From the NCBI RefSeq assembly GCF_041431135.1, contig NZ_CP107799.1, positions 9,564,501 to 9,628,500 of the forward strand: a DNA stretch of 64,000 bases. The letters run 5' to 3'. Positions 32,756-40,474 of the stretch are shown piece after piece (position 1 is the first letter of the stretch; each line of letters opens with the position of its first letter). The position numbers and the translations under genes were made by a program. The stretch comes from Streptomyces sp. NBC_00554. GTDB taxonomy: Bacteria; Actinomycetota; Actinomycetes; Streptomycetales; Streptomycetaceae. The notes beneath the pieces were generated by a model. The model was given only the letters and a program-made list of their open reading frames with translations. It was not told where the DNA came from and ran no database searches.

Positions 32756-33759
32756 ACGCCCCGGCCCGCAGCTCCTGCCCGCTCGCCGTCCGCCGGCCGA
32801 CGGCGAGCGCGGACATATCCACGACGTTCCCGCTCGGAGACCGCCGAGTCACCCTGACGCGCGCGCGTGGCGAGATCCGCTGCGTAACCGCGGTGACCCA
32901 GCTCCGAGAGCGTCGCCCCCTCCTGCAAATCCTCCGCGAATGCGGTGGTCGAGATGTACTGGCGCAGACAGCCCCGGTTGCCGCAGTGGCACGGTCGCCC
33001 ACTGGTCTCGATGACCACATGCCCGAACTGCCCGGCGGCCCCGCCGGCACCGGAGAATAGCCGTCCGTTCAGGCTGACCCCGCCGCCGATGCCGTCACTG
33101 CCGTGGATCGCGGCCACACACTCGACCTCCGGGCGCAGGGCGGCCTCGGCGATCACGGCCGCGTCACCGTCGTTGAGGAAGGCGAGCCGTCGGACGGTCG
33201 GGGGTGCGGTTCGGATGAGATCCGGGATCAGGACGTCGGTCCACCCGAAGGGCGGCACCCGCAGGTGCTGTGAGGCCACAACGCCAGGAAGCGCGATCAC
33301 GAGGCTCGCCGTGAGCGGCGGGAGGCCGGTCGTGCCGAGTAGCTTCTCGTACTCCGCGAGGACATCGAGCACCGCCGCGGGCAGCGAGTCCGGCCGTCGC
33401 TCCTGGCGGGCGTAGCTGTTCGCCAACTCGACCCCGTCCGTACCGCGGACGCTGATAGCGACTGCCTCGACGCTCACCTCGACTCCGACCGCCAGCGCGA
33501 AGCGGGAAGCCAGCCGCACCGCCCGGCGGGGTCGTCCCCTGGTGCCGGTCCCGGCGATCTCCGTATCTTCGACCAGCCCGATCCGGCGGAGCTCCGCGAG
33601 CAGGTTCGCCGCGGCGCCGTTTGCAAGCCCGGTCTCGTCGGAGATCGCCGTCTGCGATGCGATCCGGAGGCGGTCGATCGTGCGCGACACGACCGCGAGA
33701 TTGGCCTGACGGACCCCGTCGAGGCGTTGCACCACGTACTTCGACCCGGCCGTCGCCAC
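32671..33759 (-). CDS. ROK-family transcriptional regulator with abnormal C-terminus
   Basis: The protein has an N-terminal winged helix (RIASQTAISDETGLANGAAAN) and a ROK domain with LNDGDAAVIAEA and the zinc motif CHCGNRGCLRQY. After about residue 300 (RQGDSAV) the family pattern stops: the usual VNLLDPE...VLGG helix-strand end is missing and Arg-rich sequence follows. The last 85 bases overlap the convergent isomerase gene, and a strong hairpin at 32780-32809 lies inside this tail. A 3' deletion or frameshift is likely, so the protein may be inactive or only DNA-binding. GTG 33759 has GGGAGG before it. Confidence 0.75.
   Translation of the reverse strand: MATAGSKYVVQRLDGVRQANLAVVSRTIDRLRIASQTAISDETGLANGAAANLLAELRRIGLVEDTEIAGTGTRGRPRRAVRLASRFALAVGVEVSVEAVAISVRGTDGVELANSYARQERRPDSLPAAVLDVLAEYEKLLGTTGLPPLTASLVIALPGVVASQHLRVPPFGWTDVLIPDLIRTAPPTVRRLAFLNDGDAAVIAEAALRPEVECVAAIHGSDGIGGGVSLNGRLFSGAGGAAGQFGHVVIETSGRPCHCGNRGCLRQYISTTAFAEDLQEGATLSELGHRGYAADLATRARQGDSAVSERERRGYVRARRRPADGERAGAAGRGVQLAGSTPRALDALVKASAAISSTGRSR
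32780..32809. terminator. 11-bp perfect hairpin after the ring-cleavage operon
   Basis: CGCTCGCCGTC and its exact complement flank an 8-base loop, 25 bases after the isomerase stop. It probably ends the operon and, from the other side, the ROK transcript. Confidence 0.6.
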
Positions 33760-33840
33760 GCTATCGCCTCCCTGCCCAGGGTAAGGGACGGACGGTCGGC
33801 CGTACCTGTATCGCCCCTTCCGGCCGATCTTGAGAGAGGG

Positions 33841-35325
33841 TCAGGGGGCGGCGTCCTCGGGCAGGCCTGCCCAGAGGAGGCGGCGTTCGCGGCGGGGGTC
33901 GTATGCGATCCGTGGCCGGTCGTCGAGGATCATCGTGGCGCGGTCCTCCGGTTCGTAGCGGGGCCAGTCGGGGGCGCCGGTGTGCAGGAAGGCCCGCACC
34001 GCTCGGTGCAGCGTCGCGGTGACGGCGAGGTCGGCCGGGCCCATGGGCGGGGCGGGCGGCAGGCCGGCCAGGTTGTTGAAGGCGGGCGGGCGGGCCCAGA
34101 GGCAGCGGTTGTCGGCGCCATGGGTCGCGCCGAGCCGGTCGTACGGGGGCAGGCCGGGCACGTGGTCGAAGCGGCTGAACCAGACCTGGCCGCCGGCCGC
34201 GTGCTGTGCCTCGGCCAGCCGGATGGCCGGGATCAGCCACATCGTGTCGTCCAGGAGGTCGAGTTGAGGGTCGCGGCCGGCCTCGGGGAGGGACACGTAC
34301 GCCTTCCCGAGCTCGGCCCAGCGCTGCTCGCCGAGGGCCGCCTGACCGGCCCTGTCCGTGCCGGCCAGGACCGGGGCGGCAGGGGGGCCGAGGAAGATGT
34401 CCATCTCGTGGCTGACGTGGCTGATCCACACCGGGAGGTGCCGGGCCTCACCGCTCAAGACCGCCGCCAGCGGCGCCTGGTGCAACACGGCGCCGTCCAC
34501 CACGGGGCAGAAGCCGTCGCCGCGCAGCACCTCGTCGCCCGCGCCGGCCACGACGTGCGCCGCGGCGTCCCGCAGCGCCCGGACCGGCACGTCGGCCAGC
34601 CGGTCGGCGGTCGTCTCCAGGGCGGTGAGCAAGCGGTCGACTACCTCGGCGTTCTGGTCCGGGGTGTGGACGTTGCGGGCGGCGCCGCTGAGCACCAGGG
34701 CCTGGTGGAACAGCCCGCAGGCGGCCGGGACCGCCAGCAGGGTGGTGGTGAGCATGCCGCCGGCCGACTGGCCGGAGAGCGTCACCCGGCCGGGGTCGCC
34801 GCCGAACGGGGCGATGTTCCCGCGCACCCACTCCAGGGCCGCGACCAGGTCGCGCAGTGCGGGATTGGCGGTGTCGGCGATACCGAGGTGCTCAAGGTCG
34901 ACGAAACCGAGCGGGCCGAGCCGGTAGTTGACGGTCACCACGACCGCGTCGCACACCTCGGCCAGCCACGCGCCGTCATAGAGACCGCCGCTGCCGTGCA
35001 GGAACGCGCCGCCGTGGATCCAGAACAGCACCGGCCTGGGCGCGGCCGGCTCCGCCGGGGCCCAGACGTTGAGGGTGAGGCAGTTCTCCTCGCCCTCGAC
35101 GCCCTGGCCGGAGGCGCGGGAGGCCGGGGTGAACTGGACCGCCTGGGGACCGAAGCGCGTGGCGTCCCGTACCGCCGTCCAGGGCTTGACAGGAGCCGGC
35201 GGCCGGAAGCGCAGCTCCCCGGTGGGAGGCGCGGCGTAGGGGATGCCCTTCCAGGAGAGGACCGGGCAGCCCTCCGCGGCGCCACTGATGGGCCCCAGCA
35301 GGGTCTCCACCTGTATCCCTGGCAT
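33841..35325 (-). CDS. Type B carboxylesterase
   Basis: The 494-residue protein has WIHGGAFLHGSGG (oxyanion region), EENCLTLNVWAP, the nucleophile elbow VTLSGQSAGGMLTT and a likely catalytic His in GATHGADNRCLW. No signal peptide is seen, so it should act in the cytosol. It lies 81 bases before the ROK gene on the same strand and divergent from the transporter. In this block it may hydrolyse aromatic or quinate esters such as chlorogenate-like compounds after uptake; that is inference. Confidence 0.92.
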   Translation of the reverse strand: MPGIQVETLLGPISGAAEGCPVLSWKGIPYAAPPTGELRFRPPAPVKPWTAVRDATRFGPQAVQFTPASRASGQGVEGEENCLTLNVWAPAEPAAPRPVLFWIHGGAFLHGSGGLYDGAWLAEVCDAVVVTVNYRLGPLGFVDLEHLGIADTANPALRDLVAALEWVRGNIAPFGGDPGRVTLSGQSAGGMLTTTLLAVPAACGLFHQALVLSGAARNVHTPDQNAEVVDRLLTALETTADRLADVPVRALRDAAAHVVAGAGDEVLRGDGFCPVVDGAVLHQAPLAAVLSGEARHLPVWISHVSHEMDIFLGPPAAPVLAGTDRAGQAALGEQRWAELGKAYVSLPEAGRDPQLDLLDDTMWLIPAIRLAEAQHAAGGQVWFSRFDHVPGLPPYDRLGATHGADNRCLWARPPAFNNLAGLPPAPPMGPADLAVTATLHRAVRAFLHTGAPDWPRYEPEDRATMILDDRPRIAYDPRRERRLLWAGLPEDAAP

Positions 35326-35652
35326 AAGCGCCCACCTCTTCGTGGCCGATCAATGTACTCACTGGTTCGTTATATCTAGCGGCGAGACGCCTCCGCTGCA
35401 AGAGGTGAAGCGTGACGAATAAATTTCCGCCGGATGTCTTGACGTCGGCCGGAAGTGACCCCACAGTCCCCTATTAACTTCCTAGTACGTTAATTGGCTG
35501 CCATCCCCGCCAGCCATCCGGCAGGTCCGCTCGACACGGCATCCCCGTAAGCGAGTTGTGATGTCGTCCGCCGCGCTCGTCCCCCCTCTGTCCCCGCTCA
35601 CCCCGGCCGTTCCCGCAACGGGAGCACTCGCGGTACTCAAAGAGGAGCACAC
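35326..35652. promoter_or_regulatory. Divergent promoter region of esterase and transporter with two similar dyads
   Basis: The 327-base gap has no gene. Two 20-base sites agree at 13 positions: TGTACTCACTGGTTCGTTAT (35354-35373, 29 bases before the esterase) and TTAACTTCCTAGTACGTTAA (35474-35493). Both have a CTRG centre and GTnCGTTA on one side; the second has dyad arms TTAAC/GTTAA. They fit a TetR-type operator, probably for the TetR protein at 38038. Confidence 0.5.
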
Positions 35653-37032
35653 GTGACCGCTCGTTCGCTCGATGACGCCTCGGAGTCGAAGACTCCACCC
35701 AGTGGGCACCGAAAGGCGGCCCTCGCCGCATGGATCGGCAGCGCCCTGGAGTACTACGACTTCTTCATCTACGGCAGTGCCGCCGCGCTGGTCTTCCCCA
35801 AGGTCTTCTTCGACCCGGACGACCCGGCCACCGCGACCCTGATCTCGATGGCGACCTTCGGTGTGGCCTACGCGGCCCGCCCCATCGGCGCCGTCTTCCT
35901 CGGGCACTTCGGGGACAGGATCGGCCGCAGGAAGATCATGGTCTTCACGCTCTTCCTGATGGGCCTGTCGACCTTCCTGATCGGCTGCCTGCCCACCTAC
36001 GGCCAGGTCGGCACGCTGGCCCCGGTCCTGCTCGTGGTGCTGCGCTTCCTCCAGGGGCTGTCCGCCGCGGGTGAGCAGTCCAGCGCCAGTTCCCTGACGC
36101 TCGAACACGCGCCGGAGAACCAACGCGGCTACTTCACCAGCTTCACCCTCAACGGGACTCAGTTCGGCCTGATCATCTCCACCCTGGTCTTCATCCCGAT
36201 CGCCTCCCTCCCGGAGAACCAGTTGCTCACCTGGGGCTGGCGCATCCCGTTCCTGCTGAGCGCGTTCGTGACCCTGGCCGCGTACTTCATCCGGCGCAAC
36301 CTGCAGGAGGCCCCGGCCTTCGAGGAGATCTCGGAGCGCGCCGAGGTGGCCAAGCTGCCGGTGGTCGAACTCCTCCGGGACCACTGGGCCGACATGCTGC
36401 GGGTGGCTTCGGCGGCGCTCATCGCGGCGGTGAGCACGATCGGCGGGGTCTGGGTGCTGTCCTACTCCACCGGTGCCGTCGGCCTCGACCGCACCACCAT
36501 GCTGTGGGTCAGTGTCTTCGCCAACCTGGTGGCCCTGATCGCGCTCCCGATGTGGGCCAAGCTCTCCGACCGCATCGGCCGCAAGCCCGTCTTCCTCATC
36601 GGCTCCATCGGCAGCGCCGTCATGATTTTCGTCTATCTGGCTGCCGTGACCTCGAAGAGCTACCCGCTGATCTTCCTGGCCGGCGCAGCCACCATGGGCC
36701 TGGTGTACAGCGCCTCCAACGGCATCTGGCCCTCGCTCTACGCCGAGATGTTCAACACGCGGGTCCGCCTGTCGGGCATGGCCATCAGCACCCAGTGCGG
36801 GTTCGCCATCACCGGATTCGCCGTCACCTACGCGGCACAGCTCTCCGGCTCCGACGGCAAGAACTGGGTCGCTGTCGGGATCCTCACCGCCTCGATGTGT
36901 GCCGTCAGCTCGATCGCCGTGCTGACCGCCCGCGAGACCTACAACGTGCCCACCGCCGAGCTCGGTATGAAGCCGGGCATGCGCCAGGCCCAGGCCGCCG
37001 AGCGCGAGTCGGCGGAGTCGACGGCCGTCTGA
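35653..37032 (+). CDS. MFS transporter of the metabolite:H+ symporter (ShiA-like) family
   Basis: The 459-residue membrane protein has about twelve hydrophobic segments and the MHS signature region AAWIGSALEYYDFFIYG, followed by GHFGDRIGRRKIMVFTLFLMG. This family includes the Escherichia coli shikimate transporter ShiA and several carboxylate symporters. GTG 35653 follows AGAGGAG. It lies upstream of a shikimate-dehydrogenase family gene and a TetR gene, so it probably imports shikimate, quinate or a related aromatic acid. Confidence 0.93.
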   Translation: MTARSLDDASESKTPPSGHRKAALAAWIGSALEYYDFFIYGSAAALVFPKVFFDPDDPATATLISMATFGVAYAARPIGAVFLGHFGDRIGRRKIMVFTLFLMGLSTFLIGCLPTYGQVGTLAPVLLVVLRFLQGLSAAGEQSSASSLTLEHAPENQRGYFTSFTLNGTQFGLIISTLVFIPIASLPENQLLTWGWRIPFLLSAFVTLAAYFIRRNLQEAPAFEEISERAEVAKLPVVELLRDHWADMLRVASAALIAAVSTIGGVWVLSYSTGAVGLDRTTMLWVSVFANLVALIALPMWAKLSDRIGRKPVFLIGSIGSAVMIFVYLAAVTSKSYPLIFLAGAATMGLVYSASNGIWPSLYAEMFNTRVRLSGMAISTQCGFAITGFAVTYAAQLSGSDGKNWVAVGILTASMCAVSSIAVLTARETYNVPTAELGMKPGMRQAQAAERESAESTAV

Positions 37033-37052
37033 CCCTGTCCCCCGTCCCCGCC

Positions 37053-37094
37053 GCGCCTGCGGCCGTCCGCCCCCGTGCAGACGGCCGCAGGCGC
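37053..37094. terminator. 15-bp perfect hairpin between transporter and aroE-like gene
   Basis: GCGCCTGCGGCCGTC (37053-37067) and its exact complement (37080-37094) flank a 12-base loop, 20 bases after the transporter stop. It may end or attenuate transcription into the next gene. Confidence 0.6.
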
Positions 37095-37132
37095 ACCAAC
37101 CTCCGATTGCCGGAAGGAACCCCGCGATCACT

Positions 37133-38029
37133 GTGACCTCCTCCACCGTGACCCCCTCCACCGTGAGTTCCTCCTTTCTCACAGGGCTGATCGGAGCCGG
37201 TATCGGCCCCTCGCTCAGCCCCGCCCTGCACGAGCGGGAAGCGGACCGGCACGGTCTGCGCCTGCTCTACCGCATCATCGACATCGACGAACTGGTGCTG
37301 CCGGCCACGGCCGTGGGCGAACTGCTGAAGTCCGCCCGCTCCCTGGGATTCGACGGCCTCAACATCACCCACCCCTGCAAACAACTCGTGATCGAGCACC
37401 TGGACGACCTCGCGCCCGAGGCGGCGGAGATCGGCGCCGTCAACACCGTCGTCTTCCGGGCCGGGCGCGCCATCGGGCACAACACCGACGGCACCGGATT
37501 CGCCCAGTCCTTCGCGCGCGGACTGCCAGACGTACCGACCGGTTCGGTCCTGCAGCTCGGGGCGGGCGGGGCCGGGGCCGCCGTCGCTCACGCGCTGCTC
37601 ACCGTCGGCGCCGACCGGCTCGTCCTCGTGGACGCCGACCAGACGCGCGCGGCCGTCCTCGCCGCCGCTCTCAACCGCACCTTCGGGCCCGGCCGGGCGA
37701 GCACCGCGCCGCTGCCTGACCTGGCGGCCGAGCTGGCCCGCGTCGACGGCCTGGTCCACGCCACCCCCACCGGTATGGCGGGCCACCCGGGGCTGCCGAT
37801 CCCGGCCGAGCTGCTGCACCCACGGCTGTGGGTGGCCGAGGTCGTGTATCGCCCCCTGGAGACCGAGTTGCTCCGCACGGCACGCGCCCTCGGCTGCCGC
37901 ACTCTCGATGGCGGCGGCATGGCCGTCTTCCAAGCCGCCGACGCGTTCCGGCTGTTCACCGGCTGCGAGCCGCACATCGATCGTATGCTCGAAGACCTCG
38001 CCGACCTCGTCGGCAGTCCCACCCGGTGA
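37133..38029 (+). CDS. Shikimate dehydrogenase family protein (quinate/shikimate dehydrogenase)
   Basis: The 298-residue protein has the AroE substrate pocket SPALHE, the catalytic-lysine strand FDGLNITHPCKQ, AVNTVVF, HNTDGTGF with the catalytic Asp, and the nucleotide loop LQLGAGGAGAAVAHAL. It oxidises shikimate (or quinate) to the 3-dehydro compound or the reverse. VLVDAD after the Rossmann loop puts Asp where NADP-dependent AroE has the NR(T) motif, suggesting NAD and hence a catabolic enzyme. GTG 37133 is the first start; other GTG codons follow within 20 codons. Next to a ShiA-like transporter and TetR regulator. Confidence 0.92.
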   Translation: MTSSTVTPSTVSSSFLTGLIGAGIGPSLSPALHEREADRHGLRLLYRIIDIDELVLPATAVGELLKSARSLGFDGLNITHPCKQLVIEHLDDLAPEAAEIGAVNTVVFRAGRAIGHNTDGTGFAQSFARGLPDVPTGSVLQLGAGGAGAAVAHALLTVGADRLVLVDADQTRAAVLAAALNRTFGPGRASTAPLPDLAAELARVDGLVHATPTGMAGHPGLPIPAELLHPRLWVAEVVYRPLETELLRTARALGCRTLDGGGMAVFQAADAFRLFTGCEPHIDRMLEDLADLVGSPTR

Positions 38030-38037
38030 GGAACCTC

Positions 38038-38733
38038 ATGCCAGCTTCCGTCCCCCCGCGGCCCCTGACACTGACAGAGGGACAGCCCGCTGCCAGACGT
38101 ACCCGGGACGCCACACGGACCCAGGCCGAGATCCTCGAGGCCGCGACGGAGGAGTTCGCTCGCATCGGCTATTCCGGCGCCCGCATCGACGACATCGCCG
38201 ACCGCACCCGGACCACCAAACGCATGATCTACTACTACTTCGGCAGCAAGGAACAGCTGTTCACGGCCGTACTGGAGCGGGCGTACGCCAGCATCCGGCA
38301 CAGCGAACAAGAACTCGGCGTCGAGCATCTCGACCCGGTGTCAGCGATCCGTCGGCTGGCCGGTCTCACCTTCGACCACCACGAGGCGCACCCGGACTTC
38401 ATGCGTCTCGTCAGCATCGAGAACATCCACCAGGCCGAGCACATCGCCGCCTCGCCGACACTGCGTTCGCTCAACGCCCCGGTGATCGCCATCATCGACC
38501 GGATTCTCCGCGCGGGCCGCGAACAAGGGGTCTTCACCGCCGGGGTGGACGCCGTCGATCTGCACATGATGATCAGCGCATTCTGCTGTTTCCGGATCAC
38601 GAACCGGCACACCTTCGGCGCCCTCTTCGGACGGGACCTCACCGCACCGGACCGCCGAGATCACTACCGGACCCTGCTGGGCGACATGGTCATCGCCTAC
38701 CTCACGACCGGCGAACAACCCGCCATCGGGTAG
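38038..38733 (+). CDS. TetR-family transcriptional regulator
   Basis: The 231-residue protein has an N-terminal helix-turn-helix (IDDIADRTRTTKRMIYYYFG) and a TetR C-terminal ligand domain containing FDHHEAHPDFMRLVSIENIH. ATG 38038 has GGTGAGGA before it; a GTG at 38026 in the same frame overlaps the aroE-like stop (GTGA) and is an alternative start. Cotranscription with the dehydrogenase, and dyads between esterase and transporter, suggest that it represses this hydroaromatic uptake unit. Confidence 0.9.
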   Translation: MPASVPPRPLTLTEGQPAARRTRDATRTQAEILEAATEEFARIGYSGARIDDIADRTRTTKRMIYYYFGSKEQLFTAVLERAYASIRHSEQELGVEHLDPVSAIRRLAGLTFDHHEAHPDFMRLVSIENIHQAEHIAASPTLRSLNAPVIAIIDRILRAGREQGVFTAGVDAVDLHMMISAFCCFRITNRHTFGALFGRDLTAPDRRDHYRTLLGDMVIAYLTTGEQPAIG

Positions 38734-38756
38734 GGCGTGCCACTGCAGGCCCATGC

Positions 38757-38814
38757 CCGGGGCGGGTCGGCGCTGTCGGCGCGCACCGCGCAGGACAGTG
38801 CCGACCCGCCCCGG
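38757..38814. terminator. Bidirectional 21-bp hairpin between tetR and lyase genes
   Basis: Arms 38757-38777 and 38794-38814 are complementary except for one G-T pair, with a 16-base loop. It lies between two convergent genes and should terminate both. Confidence 0.7.
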
Positions 38815-38843
38815 CCTGTAATTCCGCCCGAGTCGGCCGGTGT

Positions 38844-40325
38844 TCAGCTGTTGCCGCGGGCGCCTCTGCGGCGCAGGGCGATGAAGCCGCCCGCGATGGC
38901 GAGGACGCCGGTGGCGGCTGCGGCGGCGATGCCGCCCGTGCCGGTGGCGGCGAGGTCCTCGCCCCGGCCGCCCTGCGGCTGGGTTCCGTCGGAGGCGTCG
39001 GCGGCAGGGTTCGCGGCGCCGGTGTCGGAGGTGGACGCCGTGTCGGACGTACTCGCGGACGGTGTCGGCGCGGTGGCGGAGACGATCGCCTTGTCCCGGG
39101 TGAAGGCCAGGGTGCCGAAGCCGAGGTGGTCGAGGCCGCCGCCGGTTCCGTAGTCCCCGCCGCCGCCCTCGGGCCTGACCTTGGCGGCCATAGCGCTCAC
39201 GTACGGGGCGTCGAGGCCACGGCGGTTGACGTAGTGGTTGTAGAGGCCTTCCCAGATCGGGCGCACTTGACCTCGGGACCACGTGGACGCTTCCGTGAAC
39301 GTCTCCCATCCCTCCCACGAGCCGGGCGCGCCCTTGTGCCAGGTCCAGGAGGTGAAGGGGACGTCGTGGCCGAGGTTCCACTTGGCGGCGTACTCGACGC
39401 CCTTGAGGACGCGGCTGTCGTCGTAGCCGTACAGGTCGATGCCCTGGTTCCACGCCATTTCACAGATGGTGCCCAACAGGCCCACGCTCAGCAGGGCGTG
39501 TCCCTGGTCGCGTCCGACCTCCACCATCTGTCCGAGGCCGCCGGGGTGGAGGAACGGGATGGCGTTCTTGACGGAGCCCAGGCCCTTGCCGGTCTTGAAG
39601 TACGTGACGGCTTCGTCGACCTTGTCCTGGTCGTCGCAGAGGATGCCGACGGACAGTACGCACGCCACGCTCAACAGGTCCCAACTGCTCCAGTAGTTGG
39701 AGTCGTAGGCGCCGTTGTGCTTGGCGAGGAAGCTGCTGCTCATCGGGTAGAAGACGGCCAGCATCATCTTCTTGAACCGGGCGAGGTCGAAGCCGTTGTA
39801 GCCGCGCATGATCTCCGCGGCGTTCGCGAACTGGTAGCCGTGGATGCCCGCCGCGATGAACCGGTCGGCGCTGCCGTCGAGCGTGGTGAGTTTGGCCGAC
39901 CAGGCGTTGAGGATGTCGCGGGCGGCGTCCGCGTGGGCCGTGTCGCCGGTGACCTTCCAGCGCAGCGCGTTCTGGTAGGCGGCGTGGACGTCCCAGGCGA
40001 GCGTGGCGACATTGTCACCGTCTGCGCCGCGGATGACTGTCGCGAGCGGGTTCGCCCTCCAGGTGCTCAGCCCGCGCGGATTGCCCGCCAGCTTGGCGTA
40101 GCCCTCCTTCCACAGACCGGTGCCCGCCTTCACCTTGGCGGCCATACGGTCGAAGTCGGCCTGCGTGTGCAGCATCCCCGGATGTGCGAAGGCGGGAGCG
40201 GCGGTCGCGGGAGAGGCGGCGGCGCCGACCGCGGCTGTCCCGAGGCCGGCCGCCACGGTGGCCGCGCCCGTGATCCGCAGCACGCTGCGTCGGCTCATCA
40301 TCGGTCGGCTGTCGTCCTGGCTCAT
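38844..40325 (-). CDS. Alginate-lyase-like exported protein with sortase LAxTG anchor
   Basis: The 493-residue protein starts with a Tat signal (SRRSVLRITGAA) and continues with an alpha-helical alginate-lyase-superfamily domain from HPGMLHTQADFDRM to about residue 400. A Thr/Ser/Ala-rich spacer is followed by DLAATGTGG, a hydrophobic stretch and RRRGARG: an LAxTG sortase signal of the Streptomyces type, so the enzyme should be fixed to the cell wall. ATG 40325 gives the Tat signal directly after the start. It is homologous to the proteins at 60152 and 63696 but lacks their AbfB part. It is divergent from a sigma factor that has an AbfB domain. The real substrate need not be alginate. Confidence 0.88.
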   Translation of the reverse strand: MSQDDSRPMMSRRSVLRITGAATVAAGLGTAAVGAAASPATAAPAFAHPGMLHTQADFDRMAAKVKAGTGLWKEGYAKLAGNPRGLSTWRANPLATVIRGADGDNVATLAWDVHAAYQNALRWKVTGDTAHADAARDILNAWSAKLTTLDGSADRFIAAGIHGYQFANAAEIMRGYNGFDLARFKKMMLAVFYPMSSSFLAKHNGAYDSNYWSSWDLLSVACVLSVGILCDDQDKVDEAVTYFKTGKGLGSVKNAIPFLHPGGLGQMVEVGRDQGHALLSVGLLGTICEMAWNQGIDLYGYDDSRVLKGVEYAAKWNLGHDVPFTSWTWHKGAPGSWEGWETFTEASTWSRGQVRPIWEGLYNHYVNRRGLDAPYVSAMAAKVRPEGGGGDYGTGGGLDHLGFGTLAFTRDKAIVSATAPTPSASTSDTASTSDTGAANPAADASDGTQPQGGRGEDLAATGTGGIAAAAATGVLAIAGGFIALRRRGARGNS

Positions 40326-40387
40326 TGACACTGAATTGGCTCCTGTCGGATTCGGCATACACACAGGAGACGTGCGGGCGGATCGCG

Positions 40388-40415
40388 GATAACAGAAACC
40401 GCGGAAGGGAGTTTC
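40388..40415 (-). promoter_or_regulatory. Possible ECF-type promoter of the lyase gene
   Basis: On the minus strand GAAACT and GTTATC are 16 bases apart, 63 bases before the lyase start. This is close to the GGAAC-N16/17-CGTT/C pattern of ECF sigma promoters. Confidence 0.3.
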
Positions 40416-40443
40416 GAACGCCTCTGGCACACTGCCATCCTTC

Positions 40444-40468
40444 GGAACGTCAGCATCGGGCGTTCGTC
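40444..40468 (+). promoter_or_regulatory. Possible ECF-type promoter giving a leaderless sigma-factor mRNA
   Basis: GGAAC, 16 bases, then CGTC. Transcription would begin about 7 bases later, at or next to GTG 40475, which has no Shine-Dalgarno sequence. This supports that start and suggests autoregulation. Confidence 0.4.
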
Positions 40469-40474
40469 GACGAG

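Noticed and set aside
37908..40328. An 806-codon plus-strand frame across aroE, tetR and the lyase gene.
   Set aside because: It runs through three well-supported genes in wrong frame or strand and through a strong terminator hairpin.
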